DNA of 60,567 bases from Symploca sp. SIO3C6 (GTDB taxonomy: Bacteria > Cyanobacteriota > Cyanobacteriia > Cyanobacteriales > Coleofasciculaceae). The notes beneath the pieces are model-generated. The model was not told the DNA's origin. It ran no database searches and saw only the letters and a list, made by a program, of their open reading frames with translations. Of the stretch, positions 16,130 to 26,011 are shown piece after piece. The translations under genes were made by a program, and so were the position numbers. Position 1 is the first letter of the stretch. Each line of letters opens with the position of its first letter. Location: contig JAAHHJ010000028.1 in the NCBI GenBank assembly GCA_010692425.1, positions 22,435-83,001 on the forward strand, read 5' to 3'.

Positions 16130-18970
16130 ATGGGTGGTTTTTTCCACAAAACCCTCTGGTTGCTCAGTAGTTTTTTCCTCTGCCTGATTAGTACTACCAA
16201 TGCAGCTAGAACGCAGATTACACCAGATACAACACTACCGAATAATACAGTAGTTATTCCCGAAGGCAATATCCTTCGGATTGAAGAAGGTACCAAGGCT
16301 GGTACTAACCTTTTCCATAGTTTTGAGGAATTTTCTGTCCTTAGTGGTTCACAAGCTTTTTTTAACAACTCTACCGATATTGGGAATATTATCAGCCGAG
16401 TCACAGGTTCTCAAGTCTCCAATATCGATGGTTTAATTCGCGCCAACGGCACTGCTAACCTCTTTTTCATTAATCCCAATGGGATTATCTTTGGTCCTGA
16501 TGCCCAGCTCAATATCGGTGGTTCCTTTATCGCTTCTACAGCTAACAGCCTCAAGTTAGCAGATGGCAGTGATTTTAGTGCCACTCAACCCCAAGCCCCA
16601 CCCCTACTAGCAATTAATGTTCCCATTGGCTTACAGTTTGGTTCAGTGCAGGCAAGCAACGGGCAAAATTCAGGCAGTATAGTTAATCGCTCCCAAGCTA
16701 GCAGCTTAGTACCACTACCACCCCTTACCCCCCAAATCCCTAGTAATGTCGGTTTAGAAGTATTACCAGGTCAAACTATAGCGTTGTTGGGAAGAGATAT
16801 ATTTTTGGAAGGGGGTAATCTCACAGCTTTTCAAGGGCAAATTGAATTAGGCAGCATCGCTGATTCCGGTTTCGTAAGCTTCACTCCCACACCCACTGGT
16901 GTAGTTTTAGGATATGAGGGTATCGAAAATTTCGGTAATATCGAGCTTTCCGGTATTGCCTCTGTCAATACTATTGGTTTAGGTGGCGGCACGATTAGAT
17001 TAGTGGGAGATACTGTAAACCTGCGCGAAGTTTCCAGCTTACTCGCTGATACCATCGGAGATTTTGACGGCAGCGGTATAGAAATTCAGGCAGCACAATT
17101 CCAGCTTCAAGATTTAGCATTTATCTCTGCTGGCACTGCTGGTACAGGTGCAGGGGGCGGTATTACTATTGATGCTACTCAATCTGTAGAATTAAGCGGA
17201 ATTGGATTTGAGAACTTTCTGACAACCTATATTAGTGCTGCTTTGGCAGGAACACTTAACCCCTTAACCCGAGAAAGCGGTTTATTTACTGGAACTATCG
17301 GTACAGGTACAGCAGGAAACATCACTATTAATACCCAGCAGTTGAGGCTGAGTGAAGGAGCAATTGTTTTTAGTCCTACTTTTAGTCAGGGTAGTGGCGG
17401 TAATCTTGAGATTATTGCCTCTGACTATGTAGAAGTCCTTGGCTCTGGATTAGTAACTGCCACTAATAATATTGGCAATGCCGGTAAGATTACCATCGAT
17501 ACAGGCAAGTTAACAATACAAGATGGAGCTGTCGTTTTAACCAGTACTCTCGGTGGTGGTGACGGAGGAGATATTCAAGTTAGTGCCTCTGAGTTAGTGG
17601 AAGTCTCAAAGACAAGAGAAGATAGTCCCATTGCCACAACAATCGCCACTAGCAGTATCGGCGGTAATGGCAGGGCGGGAAACCTAGAGATTGATACTCA
17701 ATCTCTTCTCTTAACAGGGGGAGGAGCGATTATAACTTCCAGTGGCGTACTTACCAGAGACGAAGTAATTTTTGGTGGTGGTCCTGGCGGTGATCTTACT
17801 ATAAAAGCTTCTGATTCTGTAAAAGTAAGTGGTCTTTCCGAGGAGAATGAATTCCGTAGCATCTTAACAACGGCAGCCGGAAGTAGTGAGCCAGCAGGAG
17901 ATTTGAGGATTGAGACCAAAAGATTAATTATTGAAGATGGAGCTACGGTAACAGCAGCCACTGGGGCAGAAGGCTCAGGGGGAAATATTTTTGTAGAAGC
18001 TTCCGAAGCAGTAGAAGTAATTGGCACTTCAGAAGATGGTCTTTCTCCAAGCATTCTATCAGCCTCTTCTGGAGACCGTTTTGCCCAACTTTTCTTTCCT
18101 GGTATTATCCCGACAGGGGCAGCAGGAAGTGTAATAGTTAGCACCAAAGATTTTATTGTTCGAGATGGAGCCTCTGTCAATGTCACTAGTTTAGGATTAG
18201 GAGATGCTGGCACCCTGGCGGTTATAGCTGAGAATATCGAACTTGATAATAGTGGCTCTATTACCGCTGATACTAAATCAGGAACAGGGGGAAATATTAC
18301 CCTACAGGTGCAGGAGCTATTACAAATGAATAGTAACAGTCGAATCTCTACCGATGCGGGTAGTGCTGATGGCGGTAATATTACCATCGATACCGAAATC
18401 TTAGTGGCTCAGGGAAATAGCGACATTACTGCCAATGCTCAACAAGGTGCTGGAGGGCGAGTGCAAATTAATGCTGCTGGTATCTTTGGTATCGAATTCA
18501 GAGAGCAACTAACTTCCGAGGATGACATCACCGCTACATCTGAACTAGGCCCTGAATTCAGCGGTATTGTAGAAATTAATACGCCAGATATTGATCCCAA
18601 AAGAGGATTAGTGGAGTTACCAGAAAATATTATTGACACCACCAAGTTAATTGCCACCGGTTGTGCAGCCAATCAAGGAAACTCCTTTGTAGTTACAGGG
18701 CGTGGCGGCTTACCCCAAAATCCGATAGCGACACTCAGAAGCCAGACAGTTTGGCAAGATTTACGTCTAGGTAGTAACAGCACAACACAAGAGCTTCCGA
18801 CAGAAATCTCAACAGAAAATCTCTACCCATCGACAAATCAAATTCCTCCCATAGTGGAAGCTCAAGGATGGTTAATTGATGCTAAAGGCAATGTGGAACT
18901 TGTCGCCGACAATGCCGTCAGCAATAACAGTTGGGGTAGAGTATCAAGGAATTTTAAATGTGCTAATTAG
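16130..18970 (+). CDS. Two-partner-secretion (TPS) exoprotein, filamentous haemagglutinin N-terminal domain
   Basis: This 946-aa protein has an N-terminal signal peptide (cleavage near 'STTNA-ART'). The TPS/haemagglutination-activity domain spans about residues 28-150, with the hallmarks 'LFHSFEEFSV', 'IISRVTGS' and 'NLFFINPNGIIFG'. A long Gly/Ser/Thr-rich right-handed beta-helix with repeated 'GGNITI..'-like rungs follows, and the C-terminus 'VEAQGWLIDAKGNVELVADN' is shared with the second TPS protein in this window. Family members cross the outer membrane through a TpsB pore; no TpsB gene is present here. It is followed by the CHAT gene on the same strand, separated by heptamer and octamer repeats. 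Confidence 0.9.
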   Translation: MGGFFHKTLWLLSSFFLCLISTTNAARTQITPDTTLPNNTVVIPEGNILRIEEGTKAGTNLFHSFEEFSVLSGSQAFFNNSTDIGNIISRVTGSQVSNIDGLIRANGTANLFFINPNGIIFGPDAQLNIGGSFIASTANSLKLADGSDFSATQPQAPPLLAINVPIGLQFGSVQASNGQNSGSIVNRSQASSLVPLPPLTPQIPSNVGLEVLPGQTIALLGRDIFLEGGNLTAFQGQIELGSIADSGFVSFTPTPTGVVLGYEGIENFGNIELSGIASVNTIGLGGGTIRLVGDTVNLREVSSLLADTIGDFDGSGIEIQAAQFQLQDLAFISAGTAGTGAGGGITIDATQSVELSGIGFENFLTTYISAALAGTLNPLTRESGLFTGTIGTGTAGNITINTQQLRLSEGAIVFSPTFSQGSGGNLEIIASDYVEVLGSGLVTATNNIGNAGKITIDTGKLTIQDGAVVLTSTLGGGDGGDIQVSASELVEVSKTREDSPIATTIATSSIGGNGRAGNLEIDTQSLLLTGGGAIITSSGVLTRDEVIFGGGPGGDLTIKASDSVKVSGLSEENEFRSILTTAAGSSEPAGDLRIETKRLIIEDGATVTAATGAEGSGGNIFVEASEAVEVIGTSEDGLSPSILSASSGDRFAQLFFPGIIPTGAAGSVIVSTKDFIVRDGASVNVTSLGLGDAGTLAVIAENIELDNSGSITADTKSGTGGNITLQVQELLQMNSNSRISTDAGSADGGNITIDTEILVAQGNSDITANAQQGAGGRVQINAAGIFGIEFREQLTSEDDITATSELGPEFSGIVEINTPDIDPKRGLVELPENIIDTTKLIATGCAANQGNSFVVTGRGGLPQNPIATLRSQTVWQDLRLGSNSTTQELPTEISTENLYPSTNQIPPIVEAQGWLIDAKGNVELVADNAVSNNSWGRVSRNFKCAN

Positions 18971-18980
18971 GAATCAGGAG

Positions 18981-19085
18981 GCAGAAGGCAGAAGGCAGAA
19001 GGCAGAAGGTAGAAGGCAGAAAGTTTATTAAAATCATCTCCCCATCTCCCCATCTCCCCCTCTCCCCCTCTCCCCATCCCCCTCT
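18981..19085 (+). repeat. Heptamer (GCAGAAG) array followed by octamer (CCCATCTC) array
   Basis: Six GCAGAAG-type units run from 18981 to 19022. A spacer and then a pyrimidine-rich octamer array (CCCATCTC/CCCCTCTC) follow from about 19036 to 19085. It fills the gap between the TPS and CHAT genes. Confidence 0.85.
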
Positions 19086-19091
19086 ATAAAG

Positions 19092-21704
19092 ATGCAATTT
19101 AAACCTGTAATCTCCTACATCTGCCTGGGATTGTTAACCTTATTGCTGGTGACAATAATTTCCCCTGCCCGAGCACAGTATTCTCAACTTCCTCCCAAAG
19201 CGCAGAATTCAACGGAGGCTGCAACCCAACTGGAGAAGGGCAAAACTTTCTATCAAGGGGAACTCTTTTCAGAAGCTGCTGCTAGTTGGCAACAGGCGGC
19301 TCAAGCTTATCAAATTCAAGGCGATCGCTTTCATCAATCTCTAAGCTTGAGCTATCTGTCGTTAGCCTATCAGGAATTAGGACAATGGCAGGCAGCAGAA
19401 ACGGCGATTACTCAAAGTCTAGATATCTTAAAGAGTCAACCGGCATTAGATAACAGAGGTTTAGCCATACTTGCTCAAGCCCTCAATACTCAGGGAAACC
19501 TACAACTGGCGAGGGGAGAAGCTGAAAGTGCTCTCAAAACTTGGAAGCAAGCGGCTGTTGTTTACACTGAGGCTGGGGATCAAGCTGGGAGTATGGGCAG
19601 TGAGATTAACCAAGCTCAAGCCCTGCAAAATTTGGGCATGTACCGACGGGCGCAAATTACTTTAGATCGAGTTTTTAAAAAGTTGCAAGCCCAGCCTAAT
19701 TCCCTTCTCAAAGCTAAGGGATTGCAGAGTTTGGGGGTAGCACTACAAGTTTTGGGTAATCTCGAAGAGTCTCAGGAAGTTTTAGAGCAGAGTTTAGAAA
19801 TTAGCCAGCAATTAAACTCTACCGCTAATACTAGTGAAATCCTGTTTAGTCTCGCCAATACTGCTAGAGACTTGCAGGATTATCAGAAAGCTTCTCGCCT
19901 CTATCAGCAGGTAGCAGCAAATACCACTAACCCACTGAGGAAAGTAGAAGCTCAACTCAATCAATTGAGTCTTATCGTGCAGATTACTAACAGTAGTGAG
20001 GCAACTGAGTTTCCTTCTCCAGGAGGGAAAGATGCTCAGACTTTAGTGCCAAAAATCCAGTCTCAACTACTCCAACTGCCCCCCAGTCGCCGTGCTGTCT
20101 ACGCTCAGGTTAATCTTGCCGAGACTATACTCAAAATCGGGAAAGGGCAAAAGTTGGCTAATTACCAAGACATAGCTGAAATCTTAGCTAGAGCAATATC
20201 ACAGGCGAGAATACTTCAAGACTCAAGAGCCGAATCCTATGCTCTCGGGCAATTAGGAAGACTTTATGAACAAAAACAACAATGGAAAGACGCTCAGCAA
20301 GTAACCACCGAAGCCCTAAGTCTGGCTCAAGAAATTAGTGCCAATGATATTGCCTATCGCTGGCAATGGCAACTAGGGCGAATTCTCCAACAGCTCCAAG
20401 AGTCCAATCAGGCAGTAGTTGCTTATACTGATGCTGTTAATACTCTTGAATTCCTGCGTGGTGATTTACTGGCAATTAATCCTGAAGTTCAGTTTTCCTT
20501 TCGAGAAAGTGTCGAACCTGTTTATCGTCAGTTAGTGGGATTATTGTTACAGCCTGCTATTGGTAATGACAATACCAAAGTGGCTCCATCTCAAAAAAAC
20601 TTAGAGAAAGCCCGTGAAGTAATTGAATCACTGCAACTGGCACAATTAGAAAACTTTTTTCGAGAAGCCTGTTTAGATGCCAAACCACAACAGATTGACA
20701 AAGTTGATGCTACAGCAGCTGTAATCTATCCCATTATTTTGCCAGATCGTTTAGCTGTAATTCTTTCTGTGCCAGAGCAACCCCTAGATTACTATGAAAC
20801 CAGATTACCTGAAACTGAAGTACAAAGCATCCTCGAGCAACTGCTACAGTCTTTAAATCCAGCTTTTTCTAACAGAGTGCGCTTGCGTTTTTCCCAACAA
20901 GTTTATAACTGGCTAATTCAACCAGCAGAGGCTAAGCTATCCGAAAATGAGGTCAAAACTCTTGTATTTATCCTCGATGGTGCCTTGCGAAATTTGCCAA
21001 TGGCAGCTCTTTACGATGGACAAAAGTACTTGCTCCAGAAGTATAATATTGCTCTAAGTCAGGGATTGCAACTACTAGAACCTCGGGCGCTGCCAAGAGA
21101 GGGGCTCAAAGCTTTAACTGGAGGACTAACTGAGGCACGCCAAGGGTTTTCACCCTTACCAGCAGTTGAATTTGAAGTCAATCAAATTGCCTCTGAGCTT
21201 CCTGCTGAGATACTCTTGAACCAAGAGTTTACAAAAGCAACTCTGCAAGCACAAATTCAGGAAGCACCTTTTCGAGTAGTTCATCTTGCTACTCATGGAC
21301 AGTTTAGCTCCCAGGCAGATGAAACCTTTCTTCTGACTTGGGAAGGGCGCATTAATGTTAAGGATTTAGATCAATTGCTCCATGTCAGAGAGCGAGACGA
21401 CTCTAATCCGATTGAATTACTAGTACTCAGTGCCTGCCAGACAGCAGAAGGGGATAAACAGGCAGCCTTAGGGTTAGCAGGCATAGCCTTGAGATCCGGT
21501 GCCCGTAGTACCCTAGCTACTCTATGGTCAGTACAGGATGAATCTACTGCTGAACTTATGGCTGAGTTTTATCGAGAATTAAGCCAAGTTGAGATTAGCA
21601 AAGCCTTGGCTTTGCGTCAAGCTCAGCTCAGTTTATTGCGAAAACCTCAGTACGAGCATCCTTTTTATTGGGCTCCCTTTGTACTGGTGGGAAATTGGCT
21701 GTAA
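19092..21704 (+). CDS. TPR-CHAT domain protein (secreted or periplasmic)
   Basis: This 870-aa protein has a signal peptide (hydrophobic core 'CLGLLTLLLVTII', cleavage near 'ARAQ'). Many TPR repeats cover about residues 45-460 ('AAASWQQAAQAYQIQGD', 'SLSYLSLAYQELGQWQAAE'). The CHAT caspase-like domain spans about 580-870. The catalytic dyad is visible as His in 'VVHLATHGQF' (about residue 733) and Cys in 'LLVLSACQTAEGD' (about 780), so peptidase activity is possible. The ending 'PFYWAPFVLVGNW' is typical of complete CHAT domains. It lies directly after a TPS exoprotein gene, an arrangement often seen in cyanobacteria. Processing of surface proteins is a guess. Confidence 0.9.
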   Translation: MQFKPVISYICLGLLTLLLVTIISPARAQYSQLPPKAQNSTEAATQLEKGKTFYQGELFSEAAASWQQAAQAYQIQGDRFHQSLSLSYLSLAYQELGQWQAAETAITQSLDILKSQPALDNRGLAILAQALNTQGNLQLARGEAESALKTWKQAAVVYTEAGDQAGSMGSEINQAQALQNLGMYRRAQITLDRVFKKLQAQPNSLLKAKGLQSLGVALQVLGNLEESQEVLEQSLEISQQLNSTANTSEILFSLANTARDLQDYQKASRLYQQVAANTTNPLRKVEAQLNQLSLIVQITNSSEATEFPSPGGKDAQTLVPKIQSQLLQLPPSRRAVYAQVNLAETILKIGKGQKLANYQDIAEILARAISQARILQDSRAESYALGQLGRLYEQKQQWKDAQQVTTEALSLAQEISANDIAYRWQWQLGRILQQLQESNQAVVAYTDAVNTLEFLRGDLLAINPEVQFSFRESVEPVYRQLVGLLLQPAIGNDNTKVAPSQKNLEKAREVIESLQLAQLENFFREACLDAKPQQIDKVDATAAVIYPIILPDRLAVILSVPEQPLDYYETRLPETEVQSILEQLLQSLNPAFSNRVRLRFSQQVYNWLIQPAEAKLSENEVKTLVFILDGALRNLPMAALYDGQKYLLQKYNIALSQGLQLLEPRALPREGLKALTGGLTEARQGFSPLPAVEFEVNQIASELPAEILLNQEFTKATLQAQIQEAPFRVVHLATHGQFSSQADETFLLTWEGRINVKDLDQLLHVRERDDSNPIELLVLSACQTAEGDKQAALGLAGIALRSGARSTLATLWSVQDESTAELMAEFYRELSQVEISKALALRQAQLSLLRKPQYEHPFYWAPFVLVGNWL

Positions 21705-21923
21705 GTTCATCGATAGTTAATGGTTGATTGCTCATTGTTCATGGTTCATCGCTCATTGGTTTAGTATTCGGCAGTTGTGAAACACTTTCTATTCGGAACA
21801 CTCAACAATGTTTGCCGAGCATGGGCACAGTGCTTACTATGAACAGTCAATAGTTCATGGCTACTTGACATCATTTCTACAATGAACAATGAACGATGAA
21901 CGATGAACGATGAACTATCAACA
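21705..21923. repeat. Inverted pair of heptamer arrays around a spacer core
   Basis: The left array (GTTCATC, GTTAATG, GTTGATT, GCTCATT, GTTCATG, GTTCATC, GCTCATT) is the reverse complement of the ATGARCN family. The right array (ATGAACA, three ATGAACG, ATGAACT, ATCAACA) runs the other way. The pair can fold back into a long imperfect stem. Confidence 0.75.
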
Positions 21924-22222
21924 TTGAGTAGCTAATTTTCTTTGGTTAGTATTTAGAAAAGGTTATAAATCTTTGACTCTGTTAACTGGGTTGGCATCAA
22001 ATAAGGACATGATTTTCTTAAAAAGTGTATGGATGAACATTAATGACAACAGCAATACAGTAAGATCGAACTAGTTTGATATAGTTAATTAAAACTAAGT
22101 TTTAAATGATTAGATAACAGTCGTAAATAAAAACAAAAAGCCACATTTTTTTGACAAATAATCAAAGTAGTGATGGACTGAGATTGTTGTCTATAAAATT
22201 CTTTAGAAAAAGGTTATTGATT
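21705..22222. other. Intergenic region with inverted heptamer arrays
   Basis: No gene is apparent. It contains a GTTCATN heptamer array (21705-21757) and an inverted ATGAACN array (21882-21923) about 125 bp apart, with GTATTCGGCAGTTGTG between them. The AT-rich remainder probably carries the promoter of the DUF928 gene. Confidence 0.6.
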
Positions 22223-23119
22223 ATGATCAATAAGAAAAATTTTCTATCCTTGACACTTGTTTCTTGCGCTCTGTTTATGGAACTCTCATTCATCGGTGCT
22301 GTGCCAACTAATGGGCAAGAAATATCTGCTCACAAATTGTCTTCAGAAACACTATCTAAGGAGCTAGATGCTCTGAAACTGGGGCACTCTGATGAAGTAC
22401 TCCAAAAAGAGGAGAAGAAAGAGGAAATTAACTCGCTCAATACCACTGAGTATGAACCAGCCTCCCCCAATCAAGCCCTAAATAATCTTTCAGCTTTCAG
22501 TGTAAATTTCATACCTCCAGGTGTCGGTAAACCAAAGCATACGGTGGGAGCAGCATCCCGTGGAAAATGTCCCCAAGATGCCGCAGCAGTTACCACCCCT
22601 GTCACTCCATTGATACCAAATACTAGCTATGGTTTCACAGTGGCAGAGCGTCCAACCTTCTTTGTCTATTTACCAGAAACTTCTGCCACAAGAGCCTTTT
22701 TTAGTTTGAGGGATGCTAACGAGGATTACTATTACCAGACGATCTTCCCCATTGCTAGTAATCCTGGAATTATCAGCTTTAAACTCCCAGAAGACGCCCC
22801 AGCTCTAGAAATTGGCAAAACCTATAATTGGTCTTTAGTTACAATTTGCGGACAAGCTCTAAGACCAGGGGATCCTAAAGTAGAAGGAGAGATTGAAAGA
22901 ATAGAGCTAGACCCAGCACAGATGAGCAAGCTAGAGAGTATGTCTGCCTTTGAGCGTGCTACCTGGTATGGCTTGGAAGGAATTTGGTATGATACCTTGA
23001 CAGCGATCGCCACACTTAAGCAATCTAACCCTAAAAATGCAAATATAGCATCTACCTGGGAAGAACTATTAAGGTCAGTGGGATTAGAAGCAATCTCTAT
23101 CCAACCTCTCGTACAGTAG
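22223..23119 (+). CDS. DUF928 family secreted protein
   Basis: This 298-aa protein has an N-terminal signal peptide ('FLSLTLVSCALFMELSF'). The DUF928 hallmark 'VNFIPPGVGKPKHTVGAASRGKC' begins at about residue 94, and the ligand-like core 'ERPTFFVYLPETSATRAFFSLRD' follows. The family has no known biochemical role but is repeatedly found near CHAT, CHASE2 and TPS genes in cyanobacteria. I chose the ATG at 22223 because it puts the signal peptide at the N-terminus; an upstream TTG at 22151 is unlikely. It lies about 55 bp upstream of the CHASE2-cyclase gene, so the two may be co-transcribed. Confidence 0.85.
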   Translation: MINKKNFLSLTLVSCALFMELSFIGAVPTNGQEISAHKLSSETLSKELDALKLGHSDEVLQKEEKKEEINSLNTTEYEPASPNQALNNLSAFSVNFIPPGVGKPKHTVGAASRGKCPQDAAAVTTPVTPLIPNTSYGFTVAERPTFFVYLPETSATRAFFSLRDANEDYYYQTIFPIASNPGIISFKLPEDAPALEIGKTYNWSLVTICGQALRPGDPKVEGEIERIELDPAQMSKLESMSAFERATWYGLEGIWYDTLTAIATLKQSNPKNANIASTWEELLRSVGLEAISIQPLVQ

Positions 23120-23174
23120 ACTCAACGGTTATGATGTACTAACTATTCGGTATAACTCCCGTTTTAAATCACAC

Positions 23175-25748
23175 ATGTTGCCAAAGCTCACTAAGCAAAT
23201 TTGGCGATGGCGGGGAGTATTAATTGCCACCTCTAGCGTAGCCGGATTAGTTATTACTGCTAGCTATGCTGGATTATTCCAGTTACTGGAGTGGGCAACT
23301 CTCGATCATCTATTTCGCCTGCGTCCCCAAGAGCCAATTGAACGACGTATTGTTATTGTAACTATTGATGAGTCAGATGTTAAAAATATAGGGCAATGGC
23401 CAATTCCTGATGCTGTCTTGGCTCAATTAATTGAAATAATTAAAGCAGGGCAACCGAGAGTTATTGGTTTAGATTTATATCGAGATTTGCCAGTTCAACC
23501 TGGACATCAGGCATTGCTTGAGGTATTTAAATCTACCCCTAACTTGATTGGTGTCGAAAAAGTGGTTGAGGATGCTGTCGCACCACCACCAAGCTTGAGT
23601 GAGCTTGGGCAAGTAGCAGCAGCTGACTTAGTCTTAGATGCAGATGGCAAGGTGCGTCGATCCTTGATATCTTTAATTGCTGAAGATGGTCGTCTGCAAT
23701 TAAGCTTGGGAGCGAGGCTAGCTTTAATGTATCTAGCCCTAGAAGGCATTACTCTCGAACAAATAGATGCTGCCAAAGGACATTTAAAGTTGGGGAAAGC
23801 GATATTTGTTCCCTTTCAAGAGAATGATGGAGCTTATGTCCGTGCCGACGCTGGTGGCTATCAAATTCTATCTAACTTTCGTGGCTCCAAAGCAAATTTC
23901 CTCAATGTATCCCTGACAGATATCCTCAACAAACAAGTACCACCAAAACTATTGCGCAATCGTATTGTTTTAATTGGCTCCACTGCCCAGAGCGTTAAAG
24001 ATACTTTTTACACTAGTTACAGCAGTAGTAATAATCCCACTTCCGGTGTAGTTATTCATGCCAATTTAACCAGCCAGATTTTGAGTGCAGCCCTAGAAGG
24101 GCGAGTAATGCTCAAAACTTGGTCAGAGCCCTGGGAATGGCTATGGATTTTGGGTTGGTCATTTACTGGTTCCACAGTAGCTTGGAAGTTACTGAAGACA
24201 GATTTATTCAGAAGTAATCTTTATTTTCAAGAGGCACTTGTTGGTATCGGTATTTTATCCGTAGGGATAATTCTGATTACCAGTAGCTATGTGATTTTTA
24301 TACAAGGTTGGTGGCTGCCCACCATCTCCCCATTATTGGCATTGGCAGGTTCTGCGATCGCAATTACACTCTTCCATAGCTTAGAGTTGCAGCAGGAAAA
24401 AGGCAACCTAGAAATCTTACTATCAAGTATTACTCAAGAGTTTGATCAAGTGCAGCATAAGGCAGAGGAGCTTACACGCGCCAGTGAAAGGAAACTGGCT
24501 CAATTCCTAGAAGCAGTGCCGGTTGGTGTGGCGGTAGTTGATACTAACGGCAAACTTTGCTTCGTCAATCAAAGAGCTCAGGAGTTATTGGGTCAAGGAG
24601 TTGTGGCTTCAGCTACTGCCGAGGAATTAGCTAATATTTATCAACATTATGTTGCTGGAACTAATCAACTTTATCCCTCTGATAATTTGCCCATGGTGCA
24701 GGCTTTAAGGGGCTCGATTGCCACTGTTGATGATCTAGAAATCCATCAAGGGGATAAGGTTATTCCCATCGAATCTTGGGGAACACCAATCTATGATGAA
24801 TCGGGCAACATTGATTACGCAATTATTGCCTTTCAAGATATCACTGAGCGCAAAAAAGCAGAGTTAGAGCGTAAAGAATTTACTGAAACACTAATGCAAG
24901 TAAATCTAGCTTATGAGCGCTTTGTCCCCCATGAATTTCTCCAAATTTTGAACAAAGAGAGCATTATCGATGTTAAATTAGGGGATCAAATTCAAAAAGA
25001 GATGTCAATTCTCTTTGCCGATATTCGTAACTTCACTGCCATTTCAGAACAAATCACACCAGAAGATAATTTTAAATTGATCAATGCTTTCTTAAGCCGT
25101 ATGGAACCTGCCATTGTTGACAATGGCGGCTTTATCGATAAATACATTGGCGATGGGATTATGGCTCTATTTAGCCGTAATCCTGATGATGCTGTTAGAG
25201 CGGCTATTGCGATGTTAAAGCGGCTTTCCCAATACAATCAAACTCGACAAAGACCAGAACGTAGACCAATTAAAATAGGCATTGGTATTAACACTGGTTC
25301 TTTAATGCTGGGAACAGTAGGGGGAAACAAACGGATGGATGGTACCGTAATTAGTGATGCGGTTAATTTAGCTTCTCGTTTGGAAAACCTAACTAAAGAG
25401 TATGAAGTTTCTTTGTTAATCTCTCACTACACCTTTGCCAACTTACAGAATCCTGCTGACTATTGTATCCGCTTCATCGACCAAGTAAAAGTCAAAGGCA
25501 AGTCAAAATCTGTAGCAATCTTTGAAGTTTTTGATGGAGATGAACCTCAACTTAAACAGAGTAAGCTAGCTACGAAACAAGTTTTTGAACAAGGTTTGTT
25601 TCTTTATTATCATCGTGCTTATCGAGAAGCAGCACAAATATTTGAAGATTGTCTGCAAGTTAATCCTAGGGATAAAGTTACTCAAATTTATCTTGAGCGC
25701 TGTCAAAAAAAGGCAGAAGATAAAAGGCAGAGGGCAGAAGGTTTATAG
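23175..25748 (+). CDS. CHASE2 - PAS - class III nucleotide cyclase
   Basis: This 857-aa signalling protein has one N-terminal membrane helix, an extracytoplasmic CHASE2 sensor (about residues 45-310, 'RIVIVTIDESDVKNIGQWP', 'NRIVLIGSTAQSVKDTF'), three membrane helices (about 320-410), a PAS domain (about 440-560) and a class III cyclase domain (about 610-790). Both metal-binding Asp motifs are present ('ILFADIRNF', 'YIGDGIMALF'), and the Lys in 'IDKYIGDG' favours ATP, so cAMP is the likely product; the cyclase looks active. The C-terminus has a TPR-like helix pair and ends in about 10 residues ('AEDKRQRAEGL') from GCAGAAG-type repeats. It may read the state of the surface layer built by its neighbours. 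Confidence 0.9.
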   Translation: MLPKLTKQIWRWRGVLIATSSVAGLVITASYAGLFQLLEWATLDHLFRLRPQEPIERRIVIVTIDESDVKNIGQWPIPDAVLAQLIEIIKAGQPRVIGLDLYRDLPVQPGHQALLEVFKSTPNLIGVEKVVEDAVAPPPSLSELGQVAAADLVLDADGKVRRSLISLIAEDGRLQLSLGARLALMYLALEGITLEQIDAAKGHLKLGKAIFVPFQENDGAYVRADAGGYQILSNFRGSKANFLNVSLTDILNKQVPPKLLRNRIVLIGSTAQSVKDTFYTSYSSSNNPTSGVVIHANLTSQILSAALEGRVMLKTWSEPWEWLWILGWSFTGSTVAWKLLKTDLFRSNLYFQEALVGIGILSVGIILITSSYVIFIQGWWLPTISPLLALAGSAIAITLFHSLELQQEKGNLEILLSSITQEFDQVQHKAEELTRASERKLAQFLEAVPVGVAVVDTNGKLCFVNQRAQELLGQGVVASATAEELANIYQHYVAGTNQLYPSDNLPMVQALRGSIATVDDLEIHQGDKVIPIESWGTPIYDESGNIDYAIIAFQDITERKKAELERKEFTETLMQVNLAYERFVPHEFLQILNKESIIDVKLGDQIQKEMSILFADIRNFTAISEQITPEDNFKLINAFLSRMEPAIVDNGGFIDKYIGDGIMALFSRNPDDAVRAAIAMLKRLSQYNQTRQRPERRPIKIGIGINTGSLMLGTVGGNKRMDGTVISDAVNLASRLENLTKEYEVSLLISHYTFANLQNPADYCIRFIDQVKVKGKSKSVAIFEVFDGDEPQLKQSKLATKQVFEQGLFLYYHRAYREAAQIFEDCLQVNPRDKVTQIYLERCQKKAEDKRQRAEGL

Positions 25749-26011
25749 TTTGAAAGAAGCTTGGACAACTCCATTCCCCCTTCCGTCGGAGAGGATAGGG
25801 CTTGTACCTTAAGGGGTGAAGTGAAAAGGAAATCATAAAAGCCCAATTACATAATCAGCTCCCCTCTCCCTTGCGTTGGGAGAGGGGCTGGGGGTGAGGG
25901 CTACATAGGTTTGCTGATTTGTATAAGAACAATTTTCTCTACAGCATCCAAAGGGTAGCTAATACTCAGTTAGAGTTGCACCCCCATACTACCTCTTGCC
26001 CTCTACCTTTG
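25749..26011. repeat. Intergenic palindromic repeat (CCCCTCTCCC hairpin)
   Basis: A perfect 10-bp hairpin (CCCCTCTCCC at 25861-25870, GGGAGAGGGG at 25878-25887) is followed by GCTGGGGGTGAGGGC. It is the same family as 15950-16043 in the opposite orientation. A degenerate second piece lies at 25783-25830. It could also form a stem between the convergent cyclase and PEP-CTERM genes. Confidence 0.7.

Noticed and set aside
17698-18387. Minus-strand open frame of 229 codons opposite the first TPS gene
   Set aside because: Antisense shadow; product is low complexity and unlike any known protein.
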